NCBI GenBank assembly: GCA_934565425.1
Contig: CAKTHW010000003.1
Coordinates: 1 to 47,295 of the forward strand
Direction: 5' to 3'
DNA length: 47,295 bases
From: an uncultured Oscillospiraceae bacterium
Lineage (GTDB): Bacteria > Bacillota > Clostridia > Oscillospirales > Oscillospiraceae
In this document: in pieces, positions 34,017 to 43,145 of the stretch
How the letters are laid out: the number at the start of each line of letters is the position of its first letter
Position numbering within the stretch: position 1 is the first letter of the stretch
Notes under the pieces: generated by a model
Databases searched by the model: none
What the model was told of the DNA's origin: nothing
Seen by the model: only the letters and a program-made list of their open reading frames with translations
Program-made: the position numbers and the translations under genes

Positions 34017-35843
34017 ATGCAACAGTCAAAACTGAGAAATATCGCCATCATCGCTCACGTTGACCACGGCAAGACCACCCTGGTGGATGCCATGCTCCAG
34101 CAGAGCGGTGTGTACCGAGATAACCAGGCGGTGGTAGAGCGCGTGATGGACTCCGGCGACCTGGAACGGGAACGTGGCATCACCATCCTGGCCAAGAACA
34201 CCGCCGTCACCTATGGCGATACCAAGATCAACATTGTGGATACTCCGGGCCATGCGGACTTCGGCGGCGAAGTGGAACGCATCCTGAAGATGGTCAACGG
34301 CGTTATCCTGTTGGTAGACGCTGCGGAAGGCCCCATGCCTCAGACCCGTTTCGTCCTCAGCCGTGCCCTGGAGCTGGGGCACCGTGTCATCGTGGTGGTC
34401 AATAAGATCGACCGTCCCGACCAGCGCGTTCACGAGGTCATTGACGAAGTACTGGAGCTGCTGCTGGATCTGGACGCCAACGAAGAACAGCTGGATTCTC
34501 CCATCCTGTTCTGTTCCGCCCGCGCCGGTGTGGCCTCCAAGGACCCCGACGTGATGGGCACCGACCTGAAGCCTCTGTTCGAGACCATCCTGGACTACAT
34601 CCCCGCCCCCGAAGTCGATTTGGACGCACCCTTCCAGATGCTGGTCTCCTCCATCGACTACAACGAATTCGTCGGTCGTATCGCCGTCGGCCGCATCGAA
34701 CGGGGCTGCATCAAGCAGAACCAGGAGATCCAGGTCTGCAATTACCACGATCCGGACGCCGTGAGCAAGAAGTTCAAGGCCACCTCCATCTTTGAATATG
34801 ACGGCCTAAAGCGCGTACCGGTCACCGAAGTGGAAGCCGGCAACATCATCGCCATGTCCGGTATCGGCGACATCACCATTGGCGACACCATTTGCGCCCC
34901 CGAACAGGTGGAACCGCTGGAATTCGTCAAGGTCTCCGCTCCCACCATGGAGATGACCTTCTCCGTCAACGACAGCCCCTTCGCAGGCCGGGACGGCAAG
35001 TTTGTCACCTCTCGCCAGATCCGTGACCGCCTCTTCCGGGAACTGCTCAAGGACGTTTCCATCCGTGTCACCGAAGTGGAAGACTCCACTGACAGCTTCA
35101 ACGTGGCAGGCCGCGGCGAAATGCACCTGTCCATCCTCATCGAGACCATGCGTCGGGAAGGCTATGAATTCCAGGTCTCTCCCCCTCGTGTCTTGATGCG
35201 TGTCATTGACGGTGTCAAGTGCGAGCCTGTGGAAAGATTGGTGGTGGACGTGCCCCAGGACTACGTGGGCAGCGTCATCGACCAGCTGAACATCCGCAAG
35301 GGTGAACTGCAGAACATGAACCCGGTGGGCAGCCGCATGAAGATCGACTACCTGATCCCCTCTCGTGGCCTGTTCGGTTATCGGAACGAATTTTTGACCG
35401 CCACCAAGGGCGAAGGCATCATGGCTTCCGTCTTTGACTCCTATGCACCCTACAAGGGCGAAGTGGATCGCCGCAATACCGGCTCTCTGATCTCCTACGA
35501 GACCGGCGTGGCCAGCAGCTACGGTCTGTTCAACGCTCAGCAGCGTGGTACCCTGCTCATCGGCGCCGGTGTGGACGTCTATGAGGGTATGATCGTGGGC
35601 ATCAACCCCAAGAACGAGGATATGCCGGTCAACGTGTGCAAAAAGAAGCAGCTGACCAATACTCGTGCGTCCGGCAGTGATGACGCTCTGCGTCTGGTGC
35701 CGCCCAAGCAGATGAGCCTGGAACAGTGCCTGGAATTTTTGGGCGACGACGAATTGTTGGAGGTCACCCCCCAGCACCTGCGCCTGCGCAAGCGGATTTT
35801 GTCCAATGACCTGCGTATGAAGACCACGCACAAAAAGAAATAA
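34017..35843 (+). CDS. typA: Ribosome-binding translational GTPase TypA/BipA
   Basis: A 608-residue EF-G-like GTPase. The G domain shows AHVDHGKTT (G1), RGITI (G2), DTPGHADF (G3), NKIDRP (G4) and SARAG (G5). Domains II, III and V follow, then the BipA-specific C-terminal domain with [16 protein letters not shown] and [18 protein letters not shown]. It assists 50S subunit assembly, chiefly at low temperature or under stress. The ribosome site GTGAGG is followed by CCTCCC just before the ATG; GAGG (34004-34007) can pair with CCTC (34011-34014), which could mask it. Confidence 0.97.
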   Translation: MQQSKLRNIAIIAHVDHGKTTLVDAMLQQSGVYRDNQAVVERVMDSGDLERERGITILAKNTAVTYGDTKINIVDTPGHADFGGEVERILKMVNGVILLVDAAEGPMPQTRFVLSRALELGHRVIVVVNKIDRPDQRVHEVIDEVLELLLDLDANEEQLDSPILFCSARAGVASKDPDVMGTDLKPLFETILDYIPAPEVDLDAPFQMLVSSIDYNEFVGRIAVGRIERGCIKQNQEIQVCNYHDPDAVSKKFKATSIFEYDGLKRVPVTEVEAGNIIAMSGIGDITIGDTICAPEQVEPLEFVKVSAPTMEMTFSVNDSPFAGRDGKFVTSRQIRDRLFRELLKDVSIRVTEVEDSTDSFNVAGRGEMHLSILIETMRREGYEFQVSPPRVLMRVIDGVKCEPVERLVVDVPQDYVGSVIDQLNIRKGELQNMNPVGSRMKIDYLIPSRGLFGYRNEFLTATKGEGIMASVFDSYAPYKGEVDRRNTGSLISYETGVASSYGLFNAQQRGTLLIGAGVDVYEGMIVGINPKNEDMPVNVCKKKQLTNTRASGSDDALRLVPPKQMSLEQCLEFLGDDELLEVTPQHLRLRKRILSNDLRMKTTHKKK

Positions 35844-35900
35844 GAAAAATACACAAGGCTGTGGAAAACTGTCACCACTGCCTGGTGAAAAACAGAGAAA

Positions 35901-35934
35901 AAGACCGAAAACGGAGGGTTTTCGGTCTTTTTTT
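35901..35934 (+). terminator. typA terminator
   Basis: AAGACCGAAAAC (35901-35912) pairs with GTTTTCGGTCTT (35918-35929), then TTTTT. Confidence 0.92.
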
Positions 35935-36255
35935 AATGACTGGGTAAAAAAGACAGAAGAAAGGGCCGGCATAGCCTTGAAATTTGGTGAATACGCATAA
36001 GACGACTCCAGCACCAGCAGGGGTCAAAAAAAGAAGCAAAAAAACGGGCAAAGAAAACCCTGAAATGGGGGAAAAAGGACCGTTGAATGAGGTGGTTTTG
36101 GTAATTTTAAATACGAGTTAATTGAACGTGGGATCATCGAGAAAACAATTGACATTGCAAGCTATTTTGGAAAGCAGGTGACAAGACCGGAAAGCGGTCA
36201 GAAAATTGAAGTCATGATGCAGATTTGTGCAAAATGACGAAAATGGAAAATGAGG

Positions 36256-36285
36256 TTGACAAAACGACCTAAAATCCAGTAATAT
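36256..36285 (+). promoter_or_regulatory. Promoter of the first adhE copy
   Basis: TTGACA (36256-36261), 18 bp, TAATAT (36280-36285). The 300 bp between the typA terminator and this promoter are AT-rich and hold nothing else I can name; no clear Rex operator is seen. Confidence 0.7.
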
Positions 36286-36320
36286 AGGTAGCGAAGGATA
36301 TGCGAATTGACGAACTTGTA

Positions 36321-36385
36321 ACAGACGGGGTAAGGGCCGTCTGTGAGGGTTGTACATTCGTTTCCGAAACGGGATTTTTTATCCC
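36321..36385 (+). other. Structured leader of the first adhE copy
   Basis: ACAGACG (36321-36327) pairs with CGTCTGT (36338-36344). CGTTTC/GAAACG (36359-36371) and GGGAT/ATCCC (36371-36375, 36381-36385) are competing stems, the former followed by six Ts. The leader is about 130 nt, unusually long for this genome. Confidence 0.4.
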
Positions 36386-36421
36386 AAGTCCAACAACAGT
36401 TATTTTCAGAAAGGGGTCATT

Positions 36422-37810
36422 ATGGCAGATAAAAAGTTTGACAAGATTAATTCTGTAGAAGCTCTGGAAGCCAAGCTGGTTGAGATCAGAGCAGCTGAAG
36501 AAATCTGGGCTACCTTCCCTCAGGAAAAGGTTGACGCAATCTGCGAAGCAGCAGCAATGGCAGCTGACAAGATGCGTATTCCTCTGGCAAAGATGGCACA
36601 CGAAGAAACCAAGGCTGGTATCGTAGTTGATAAGATCACCAAGAACAACTACGCTGCAGAACACGTTTGGAACCATATGCGTCATGCTAAGACTTGTGAC
36701 GTCATCGAAGAAAACAAGTCCTTCGGCACCAAGCGCGTTGCCGCTCCCATCGGTGTTATCGGCGGTATCGTTCCTACCACCAACCCCACCTCCACCACCA
36801 TCTTCAAGATCCTGATCTCCCTGAAGACCAGAAACGCTATCGTCATCAGCCCGCATCCCAAGGCTAAGAACTGCACCATCCGCGCAGCTCAGATCATGAA
36901 GGAAGCAGCTGAAGCAGCAGGCCTGCCCCAGCACATCATCTCCTGGATCGAAGAGCCCTCCCTGGATATGTCCGCTCTGCTGATGAAGGAAGTCGACCTG
37001 ATCCTGGCTACCGGCGGCGAAGGCATGGTTCGTTCCGCATACTCCTCCGGTACCCCCGCTATCGGCGTTGGCCCCGGTAACTGTAACGTTATCATCGACG
37101 ACAGCTGCGACATCCGTACCGCTGTTGCTTCCATCATCCACTCCAAGACCTTCGATAACGGCATGATCTGCGCTACCGAACAGCATGTCACTATCCTGGA
37201 AAACATCTATGACGAAGTCAAGGCCGAATTCGCAAACAGCCGCTGCTACTTCCTGAACAAGGACGAAGCTGACAAGGTCGCAAAGGTCTTCTTCAATGCT
37301 AAGACTCACGGCGTTAACGCCAACGCTTTCGGCCGCTCCGTCCTGCAGCTGGCTGAAATGGCAGGCATCACTGTTCCCGAAGACACCAAGGTTATGATCT
37401 TCGAGACCGACGACACCAGCCACGACAACGCATGGGCAAACGAAAAGCTGTGCCCGCTGCTCGGCATGTACAAGGCAAAGAACTTCGACGAAGCTCTGGA
37501 CATCTGCGCTAAGCTGGTCTTCGAAGGCGGCGCTGGCCATTCCGCAGCTATGTACTGCGATCCCACCGACAACGAAAAGATCGATCGTTTCGCACTGCGC
37601 ATGAAGGCAGCTCGTATCCTGATCAACACCCCGACCTGCTTCGGTGGTATCGGCGATCTGTACAACTTCGACATCGCTCCTTCTCTGACTCTGGGCCCGG
37701 GCTCCTGGGGCAAGTCTTCCTTCGCTGGCCAGACCAACTATCAGCAGCTGCTGAACATCAAGACCGTGGCCATCAGAAATGAAAACATGCTGAGGCGGCC
37801 GAGGCCCTAG
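36422..37810 (+). CDS. adhE: AdhE copy 1, acetaldehyde dehydrogenase half, ending at an in-frame TAG
   Basis: 462 residues forming the CoA-acylating aldehyde dehydrogenase domain of AdhE, which reduces acetyl-CoA to acetaldehyde. Catalytic Cys250 sits in [36 protein letters not shown] and GVGPGNCN are intact. ATG at 36422 follows GAAAGGGG. Reading stops with TAG at 37808-37810 in [10 protein letters not shown], exactly where AdhE has the linker NMLW....PK before YF(K/R). The alcohol dehydrogenase half continues in the same frame straight after the stop with no gap. Codon use is among the most biased in the window. It may yield a separate aldehyde dehydrogenase, or the TAG may be a local error. 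Confidence 0.93.
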   Translation: MADKKFDKINSVEALEAKLVEIRAAEEIWATFPQEKVDAICEAAAMAADKMRIPLAKMAHEETKAGIVVDKITKNNYAAEHVWNHMRHAKTCDVIEENKSFGTKRVAAPIGVIGGIVPTTNPTSTTIFKILISLKTRNAIVISPHPKAKNCTIRAAQIMKEAAEAAGLPQHIISWIEEPSLDMSALLMKEVDLILATGGEGMVRSAYSSGTPAIGVGPGNCNVIIDDSCDIRTAVASIIHSKTFDNGMICATEQHVTILENIYDEVKAEFANSRCYFLNKDEADKVAKVFFNAKTHGVNANAFGRSVLQLAEMAGITVPEDTKVMIFETDDTSHDNAWANEKLCPLLGMYKAKNFDEALDICAKLVFEGGAGHSAAMYCDPTDNEKIDRFALRMKAARILINTPTCFGGIGDLYNFDIAPSLTLGPGSWGKSSFAGQTNYQQLLNIKTVAIRNENMLRRPRP

Positions 37811-39157
37811 ACGGTTTACTTCAAGCAGGGCTGCACCCCCGTCGCTCTGAAGGAACTGTATGAAGTCTATGGCTTCAAGAGAGCTTTCTTCATCACCGAC
37901 GCTGTCCTGTTCAAGCTCGGTGCTATCGACGAAATGAAGGCACAGCTGGAATCCAACGGCATCAGAACCGCTGAATTCTTCGACATCCGTGTCGACCCCC
38001 AGATCCAGGACGCTATGAAGGGTCTGCCCAAGATGCATGAGTTCGAACCCGATGTCATCATCGCTGTGGGCGGCGGTTCCGCAATCGATACCGCAAAGAT
38101 CATGTGGATCATGTATGAACATCCCGAAGAAAAGTTCCTCGATATGGCTACCGTCTTTATCGATATCCGTAAGAGAGTTCGTTTCATGCCTCAGATGGGC
38201 AAGAAGGCTAAGCTGGTCTGCATCCCCACCACTGCTGGTACTGGTTCCGAATGTACTCCCTTCACCATCATCTCTGACGCTAACACCGGCATGAAGTGGC
38301 CTCTGATCGGCTACGAAATGATGCCCGAAATGGCTGTCATCGATGCTGACAACATGATGGGTCTGCCTCCCAAGGCTACTCAGGCTTCCGGCTATGACGT
38401 GCTGACCCACGCTGTCGAAGCTTATGTCTCCCTGTTCGCAACCGATTACACCAATGGTTTCGCAAAGACCGCTACCAAGATGGTATTTGATTGGCTGCCC
38501 AGAGCTTACAGAAGCGCATTCGCAGATGCTAAGCCCGATCCCGAAGCACGTCAGAAGATGGCCGATGCTTCCGCAATCGCTGGTATCGCATTCGCAAACG
38601 CTATGCTGGGTATCAACCACTCCCTGTCCCACAAGGTCGGCGGCTGGTTCCACATTCCTCATGGTACTGCAAACGCTCTGATGTTCACCACCGTCTGCAA
38701 GTTCAATGCTAACCGCAAGCCCACCAAGATGGGTACCTTCTCTCAGTACAAGTATCCCCAGGCATTCGAACGCTATGTCGAACTGGCTGAGTACTGCGGC
38801 TTCAAGGGCAAGGACGACGATGAGACCTTCGCAAACTGGATCAAGGCTGCTGAAGATCTGAAGAAGGCTGTTGACATTCCTGAGACCATTCAGGATTGGG
38901 GCGTTGACGAAAAGGCATTCCTGGATGTCGTTGACAACATGGCTGAATGGGCATTCCACGATGCTTGCACCGGCTGCAACCCCGTCTATCCTTCCTTCGA
39001 AGAACTGAAGGAATGCTACCTGCGCGCATACTATGGCGACAAGACCTTCGAAAAGCTGTATGCTGGCCAGAAGATCACCGTCAATGTGCCTCTGGAACGT
39101 CATGCCGATACTCCTATCGCTTGCTCCGATCCTGCTCTGCTGGGCGGTTTCATGTAA
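37811..39157 (+). CDS. adhE: AdhE copy 1, iron alcohol dehydrogenase half, no evident start
   Basis: 449 codons in frame with the upstream half, separated only by the TAG. It begins TVYFKQGCTPVAL, the normal AdhE post-linker sequence. The NAD site GGGSAIDTAK and TTAGTGSEC, and all four metal ligands, are present: Asp and His in GYDVLTHAVEAY, His in GINHSLSHK and His in FHIPHG. The first in-frame ATG is at 37934, 41 codons inside the fold, with no ribosome site, so independent translation of a full domain is unlikely. It should reduce acetaldehyde to ethanol if made. No other damage is seen and codon bias is retained over its whole length. Confidence 0.85.
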   Translation, partial: TVYFKQGCTPVALKELYEVYGFKRAFFITDAVLFKLGAIDEMKAQLESNGIRTAEFFDIRVDPQIQDAMKGLPKMHEFEPDVIIAVGGGSAIDTAKIMWIMYEHPEEKFLDMATVFIDIRKRVRFMPQMGKKAKLVCIPTTAGTGSECTPFTIISDANTGMKWPLIGYEMMPEMAVIDADNMMGLPPKATQASGYDVLTHAVEAYVSLFATDYTNGFAKTATKMVFDWLPRAYRSAFADAKPDPEARQKMADASAIAGIAFANAMLGINHSLSHKVGGWFHIPHGTANALMFTTVCKFNANRKPTKMGTFSQYKYPQAFERYVELAEYCGFKGKDDDETFANWIKAAEDLKKAVDIPETIQDWGVDEKAFLDVVDNMAEWAFHDACTGCNPVYPSFEELKECYLRAYYGDKTFEKLYAGQKITVNVPLERHADTPIACSDPALLGGFM

Positions 39158-39274
39158 TCGCGAGAGAACGGTATCATACATCTCTTATCGAACTTGCGAA
39201 AGTGAGCTAAATTAAGAGTATGCTTATCACTTCTCTTAAACATTAAAAGAAGCCGATAACATATCGTAATTAAG

Positions 39275-39309
39275 GTGCGAGCCGAGACCTTTGCGGTATC
39301 GGCTCGCAC
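39275..39309 (+). other. Hairpin between AdhE copy 1 and the orphan domain gene
   Basis: A perfect 11-bp stem, GTGCGAGCCGA (39275-39285) with TCGGCTCGCAC (39299-39309), lies 30 bp before the next ATG. It lacks a T-tract, so it may be an mRNA processing or stability element. No good promoter is seen in the gap. Confidence 0.65.
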
Positions 39310-39339
39310 AAATTACTTTATCCAGACAAGGAGGCATAT

Positions 39340-40263
39340 ATGAATTTACTGAGAATTCCCCCTAAACTTTACTTCAAAAGAGGTTGTCTTCCTGTCGCTC
39401 TGCGCGAGATGAAGGAAGTCTATAACCTGAATGGCGCATACATTATCACTTCTCCCGATCTGTTCAACAAGGGCGTTCTGCACGAAGCATCCAGCCTGCT
39501 GGAAAAGTCTGGCCTGGGCACTTGTGAATACTTCACCCTGGACAAGGAACTGACCGTTGACAACGTGAAGGCTGGCCTGCCCAAGATGCATGAGTTCGAA
39601 CCCGACCTCATCGTTGGTATTGGTGATGAAGCTGCCCTGAACGCTGCAAAGATTATGTGGCTGCTGTATGAGAATCCTGAAGCTGACCTGGCTGCACTGG
39701 CTGGCGGCGCAGCATTCCCCAAGCTCGGCACCAAGGCTAAGCTGGTCCTGATCCCCACCGCTGGCGGCACTGGCAGCGCTTGCGCTCCCTACGCTTCCAT
39801 CCTGGACGGCGGCAAGAAGCTGCAGCTGAAGAACTATGACCTGCTGCCTCTGATGGCTGTTATCGATCCTCAGCTGGGTGACTATCAGGTTTCCGCTGAC
39901 ATCAAGGCAGATGGCCTGCTGGCTCTGAAGACCGCTATCGCTGCATACGTAGCACCTGCTAAGATCGAGTATGCTCGTGGCTTTGCTATCGACGCTACTA
40001 ACCTGGTCATCAAGAACCTGAAGGCAGCTATGGCTGGCGGCGAAAAGGCTCCCGATGCCTATGACGCAATCGCCAACGCTGTTACCATCGCTGGTATCTC
40101 CTATGCTTGCACTACTGGCATGGCTGATCCCATGGACGCTGCTGCAAAGGTCGAAGACCTGGTGAAGGCTGACAAGGCTGCTGCTGATGAGCTGGCTGCA
40201 CATTGCGGTCTGGCTGACGCTAAGGCTCTGGTCGCTGAATACGATAAGCTGGCTAAGCTGTAA
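39340..40263 (+). CDS. Stand-alone AdhE-like alcohol dehydrogenase domain lacking metal ligands
   Basis: A 307-residue protein that starts at the AdhE linker (MNLLRIPPKLYFKRGCLPVAL) and follows the first copy's alcohol half closely: GLPKMHEFEPD is identical. The Rossmann loop GGGSAIDTAK has become GIGDEAALNAAK, while TAGGTGSACAPY is partly kept. The metal-site Asp and His of GYDVLTH are Leu194 and Thr198 in GLLALKT; the HSLSHK and HIPHG histidines are gone, with about 60 residues deleted before ELAAHCG. The total is about 140 residues short. AAGGAGG precedes the ATG and codons are highly biased, so it looks expressed. It is probably non-catalytic; a structural or regulatory AdhE partner is inference. 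Confidence 0.85.
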   Translation: MNLLRIPPKLYFKRGCLPVALREMKEVYNLNGAYIITSPDLFNKGVLHEASSLLEKSGLGTCEYFTLDKELTVDNVKAGLPKMHEFEPDLIVGIGDEAALNAAKIMWLLYENPEADLAALAGGAAFPKLGTKAKLVLIPTAGGTGSACAPYASILDGGKKLQLKNYDLLPLMAVIDPQLGDYQVSADIKADGLLALKTAIAAYVAPAKIEYARGFAIDATNLVIKNLKAAMAGGEKAPDAYDAIANAVTIAGISYACTTGMADPMDAAAKVEDLVKADKAAADELAAHCGLADAKALVAEYDKLAKL

Positions 40264-40314
40264 TTCGATTTTCGAGTTGAAGGCAAACGCATAGCGTATT
40301 GTGTAAGATGATCG

Positions 40315-40347
40315 AAGAGACTGTCGCTCTGCGACAGTCTCTTTTTT
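40315..40347 (+). terminator. Terminator of the orphan AdhE-like domain gene
   Basis: AAGAGACTGTCGC (40315-40327) pairs with GCGACAGTCTCTT (40331-40343), loop TCT, then TTTT. Confidence 0.95.
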
Positions 40348-40425
40348 GCGTTTCCTAGGTGAATAGGTGGCATGGTTTATAGGCCAAACTAATCCAAATC
40401 GGATGGCTTCGGGAGGCGTAATAAG

Positions 40426-43029
40426 ATGGTGAATATCACGACTGTGGAAGTGTTGACGGCAAAAATAGCGGAGATGCGAAAAGCACAGCAAATTTTCTCG
40501 ACTTATTCACAAGAACAAGTGGATAAAATCTGCTGCGCCGTGGCAACGGCGGCCATTCAAGAGCGTGTTTCACTGGCAAAAATGGCCGTGCAGGAGACAC
40601 AAATGGGGATTTTAGAGGATAAAATCCTTAAAAACTACTTTGCGGCGGAATTTGTATGCCATCAGTATCGGAATATTAAGACCTGTGGCGTGATTGAAAC
40701 CGACGAGGAGTTGGCGATTCAACAGATTGCGGCACCGGTGGGGCTTGTGGGTGCCATTCTTCCGGTGACTAATCCGACTTCATCGGCTATCTTCAAAGTT
40801 CTGCTTTGCATGAAAACCAGAAATGCAATTTTGGTCAGCCCGCATCCGAGGGCCAAAGACTGCACCTGCGCAGCGGTGGAATGTTGTGCAGAGGCTGCCT
40901 ATCGGGCAGGAGCACCGCAGGGGGTGATTGATTGCCTTGCGGTGCCTACGGTGGAGTTGATCCAAAGATTGATGCAGTCAGTTGATTTGGTTTTGGCCAC
41001 TGGCGGTGCGGATATGGTGCGGGCTGCGTATGCCTCCGGCCGGCCAGCCATTGGGGCGGGCGGTGGAAACTGTCCGGTCATTATCCATGAAAGTGCTGGT
41101 ATTCAGGATGCGATTCGAGCCATTATTCAGTCGAAAACATTTGATGCTGGATTGCTTTGTTCGTCGGAGCAAGCGGTCATTGCTGTAGGTAATGAGACGT
41201 TGGAGCGGGTCAAAAGTGTGTTTGAACAATGGGGGGGACACGTCCTAAATCCACAGGAATGTGAAGTCCTTCGAGGGTCGTTTACGACGGAAAAGGAAAG
41301 AATAATGGGCAAAAAAGCCACCTTTATTGCGCAATTGGCGGGAATTGATGTTCCACCGGCGACCAAGTTGTTGATTGTGCAGGCGTCGGAAATTTCGGAG
41401 GAAGAACCGTTTGCGCTGGAAAAACTATGTCCTGTTTTGACGTTATATCAGGCGGCTTCTTTTTTTCAGGCACTGGATATGGCGGAACAACTGCTTCAGC
41501 TGGGGGGCGAGGGTCACACGGCGGGACTCTATATTGACCCGAAGGCGGAAAAAGAGATCGCGCTTTGGCGGGAGCGGATGAAAGCCTGCCGTTTGCTGGT
41601 CAACAGCCCCACAGCACAGGGGGCCGTCGGCGGGATTTGTAACGGGCTGCCACCTGCGTTGACCTTGGGTTGTGGCACCTGGGGCGGCAGTGGTTTGGCG
41701 GGGAATCTAGAGCCGCGACATTTGCTGAATGTCAAGACGGTGGCGTTCCGGCAAGAAAGGGCGTTGTCGCTGCGACTACCTCAGGTGGTTTATCATGAAG
41801 CGGGTTGCACTGGGGCAGCGCTATTGGAGTTGCGGGAAAAATACCACTATGAACGGGTCTTTTTTCTTACGGATCACTATTTGCATCAAAACGGGAATGT
41901 CGTCCCAGTGTTGAAGCAGCTGGAACGGATGGGGGTTATGTATACAGTCTATTGCGACCTTGCGCCGAACCTGACGGTGGAACAGATTGAAAAAGGGGTT
42001 GCGGCATTGGAACGGTTCCAACCGGATGTGATGATCGGCATGGGTGGTGGCACTGTATTGGATGCGGCGAAGTTGATGCGGTATCGCTGGGAGCACCCGG
42101 AAGTGTCTTGGGAAGGACTGAGACTCATCTTTTTGGATGATAAAAAGCGTGCTCTAGCGGCGGAAGAAAGTGACAAAAAAATAGCACTTTTTATGATTCC
42201 GACAACTGCGGGAACTGGTGCGGAGTGTACCCCTTATGCTGTGGTGACCGACGAAAAAACAGGAATTCCGTGGACGATTTATCATCCAGAATTGTTGCCC
42301 ACGGCGGCAATCGTTGATGCAAAGCACATGAAGCAGCTGCCCAAAGGACTGACGCGGGAAGGCGGGATGAGTACGTTGACGCGGGCGTTAGAAAGCTATC
42401 TATCGTTATGTGCTGCGGACGATACGGATGGATTTGCGTTGTTTTCCTGTAAAAATGTGCTGGATTACCTGCCGCGTGCTTATGACGGATTGGAAGAGGA
42501 TGAGGTGGCGCGGCGAAAGTTGGCGGACGCATCTGCGCTGGCGGGTATGGCGGCAGCGAACACATTTCCGGGGTTGGTTTACGGCATGGCCTGTGCTCTC
42601 AGTGCATGGCACCACTTGCCGCATGGGGTGGCCTGTGGGATTCTGCTGCCAGAGGTGATGGCTTATCAGGTGCAAAATGAAGCGATTCAAATGAACCAGT
42701 TTTTTAATCGTCCTTACCGCAGCCTTAAGGAGCGTTATGGAAAGTTGGCTGCCTTTTGCGGCCTTGGGGAAGGGCAAGATGGAGAATCTTTTGCACAGTT
42801 GTTGCGCGCTGTGCGGCAACTGCGGGACAAGGTGGAGATCTACCCGACCATTCAGGCGTATGGGGTGGAGGAGGCGTACTTTTTGGATACCCTCGACCGG
42901 ATGACAGAGGTGGCCTGGAGCCATACGTGGATGACCTACAGCCCGGTGGTTCCTGGGATAGATGAGGTGCGAAAATTGTATTTGCGCTGTTACTATGGTG
43001 AAGACTGGAAAGAACAAAGACCGGAATAA
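40426..43029 (+). CDS. AdhE copy 3, full-length fusion with degenerate alcohol dehydrogenase metal site
   Basis: An 867-residue AdhE fusion of normal length. The aldehyde half keeps Cys245 ([12 protein letters not shown]), NPTSSAIFK and [15 protein letters not shown], with GAGGGN in place of GVGPGN. The linker reads [14 protein letters not shown]. In the alcohol half [10 protein letters not shown] and TTAGTGAEC remain, but GGMSTLTRA puts Ser649 and Arg653 at the Asp and His ligand positions, and Tyr719 replaces the next His (GLVYGMAC); only His733 of HHLPHG is left. The enzyme may therefore stop at acetaldehyde or have another role. Codon use is less biased and more AT-tolerant than its two neighbours. 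The ATG follows GGGAGG by ten bases. Confidence 0.92.
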   Translation: MVNITTVEVLTAKIAEMRKAQQIFSTYSQEQVDKICCAVATAAIQERVSLAKMAVQETQMGILEDKILKNYFAAEFVCHQYRNIKTCGVIETDEELAIQQIAAPVGLVGAILPVTNPTSSAIFKVLLCMKTRNAILVSPHPRAKDCTCAAVECCAEAAYRAGAPQGVIDCLAVPTVELIQRLMQSVDLVLATGGADMVRAAYASGRPAIGAGGGNCPVIIHESAGIQDAIRAIIQSKTFDAGLLCSSEQAVIAVGNETLERVKSVFEQWGGHVLNPQECEVLRGSFTTEKERIMGKKATFIAQLAGIDVPPATKLLIVQASEISEEEPFALEKLCPVLTLYQAASFFQALDMAEQLLQLGGEGHTAGLYIDPKAEKEIALWRERMKACRLLVNSPTAQGAVGGICNGLPPALTLGCGTWGGSGLAGNLEPRHLLNVKTVAFRQERALSLRLPQVVYHEAGCTGAALLELREKYHYERVFFLTDHYLHQNGNVVPVLKQLERMGVMYTVYCDLAPNLTVEQIEKGVAALERFQPDVMIGMGGGTVLDAAKLMRYRWEHPEVSWEGLRLIFLDDKKRALAAEESDKKIALFMIPTTAGTGAECTPYAVVTDEKTGIPWTIYHPELLPTAAIVDAKHMKQLPKGLTREGGMSTLTRALESYLSLCAADDTDGFALFSCKNVLDYLPRAYDGLEEDEVARRKLADASALAGMAAANTFPGLVYGMACALSAWHHLPHGVACGILLPEVMAYQVQNEAIQMNQFFNRPYRSLKERYGKLAAFCGLGEGQDGESFAQLLRAVRQLRDKVEIYPTIQAYGVEEAYFLDTLDRMTEVAWSHTWMTYSPVVPGIDEVRKLYLRCYYGEDWKEQRPE

Positions 43030-43035
43030 GCTGCT

Positions 43036-43064
43036 TACTCTCCCGGAAGGGAGAGTATTTTTTT
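43036..43064 (+). terminator. Terminator of AdhE copy 3
   Basis: TACTCTCCC (43036-43044) pairs with GGGAGAGTA (43049-43057), followed by seven Ts. Confidence 0.93.
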
Positions 43065-43103
43065 GATGCAAGAGGAAGAACTCTATTTTTTTTTCTGCTG
43101 AAC

Positions 43104-43112
43104 TGGTATACT
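43104..43112 (+). promoter_or_regulatory. Extended -10 promoter of thyX
   Basis: TGGTATACT forms an extended -10, 33 bp before the thyX GTG; no convincing -35 is seen. Confidence 0.55.
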
Positions 43113-43145
43113 AGAGAGAATAACGAGTCAAAGGAGGCGTTCATC

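Noticed and set aside
36200..36260. Rex operator before adhE, from TTGTGC...GACGAA
   Set aside because: Only one half matches the TTGTGA/TCACAA pattern, so it is not better than chance.
37808..37810. TAG as a recoded amino acid (for example pyrrolysine)
   Set aside because: TAG ends several normal genes here, no pyrrolysine genes are in view, and the codons before it are themselves abnormal.
36269..39181. A 970-codon minus-strand frame across the first adhE copy
   Set aside because: It is antisense to a clear AdhE and follows from its codon bias. No ribosome site or domain supports it.
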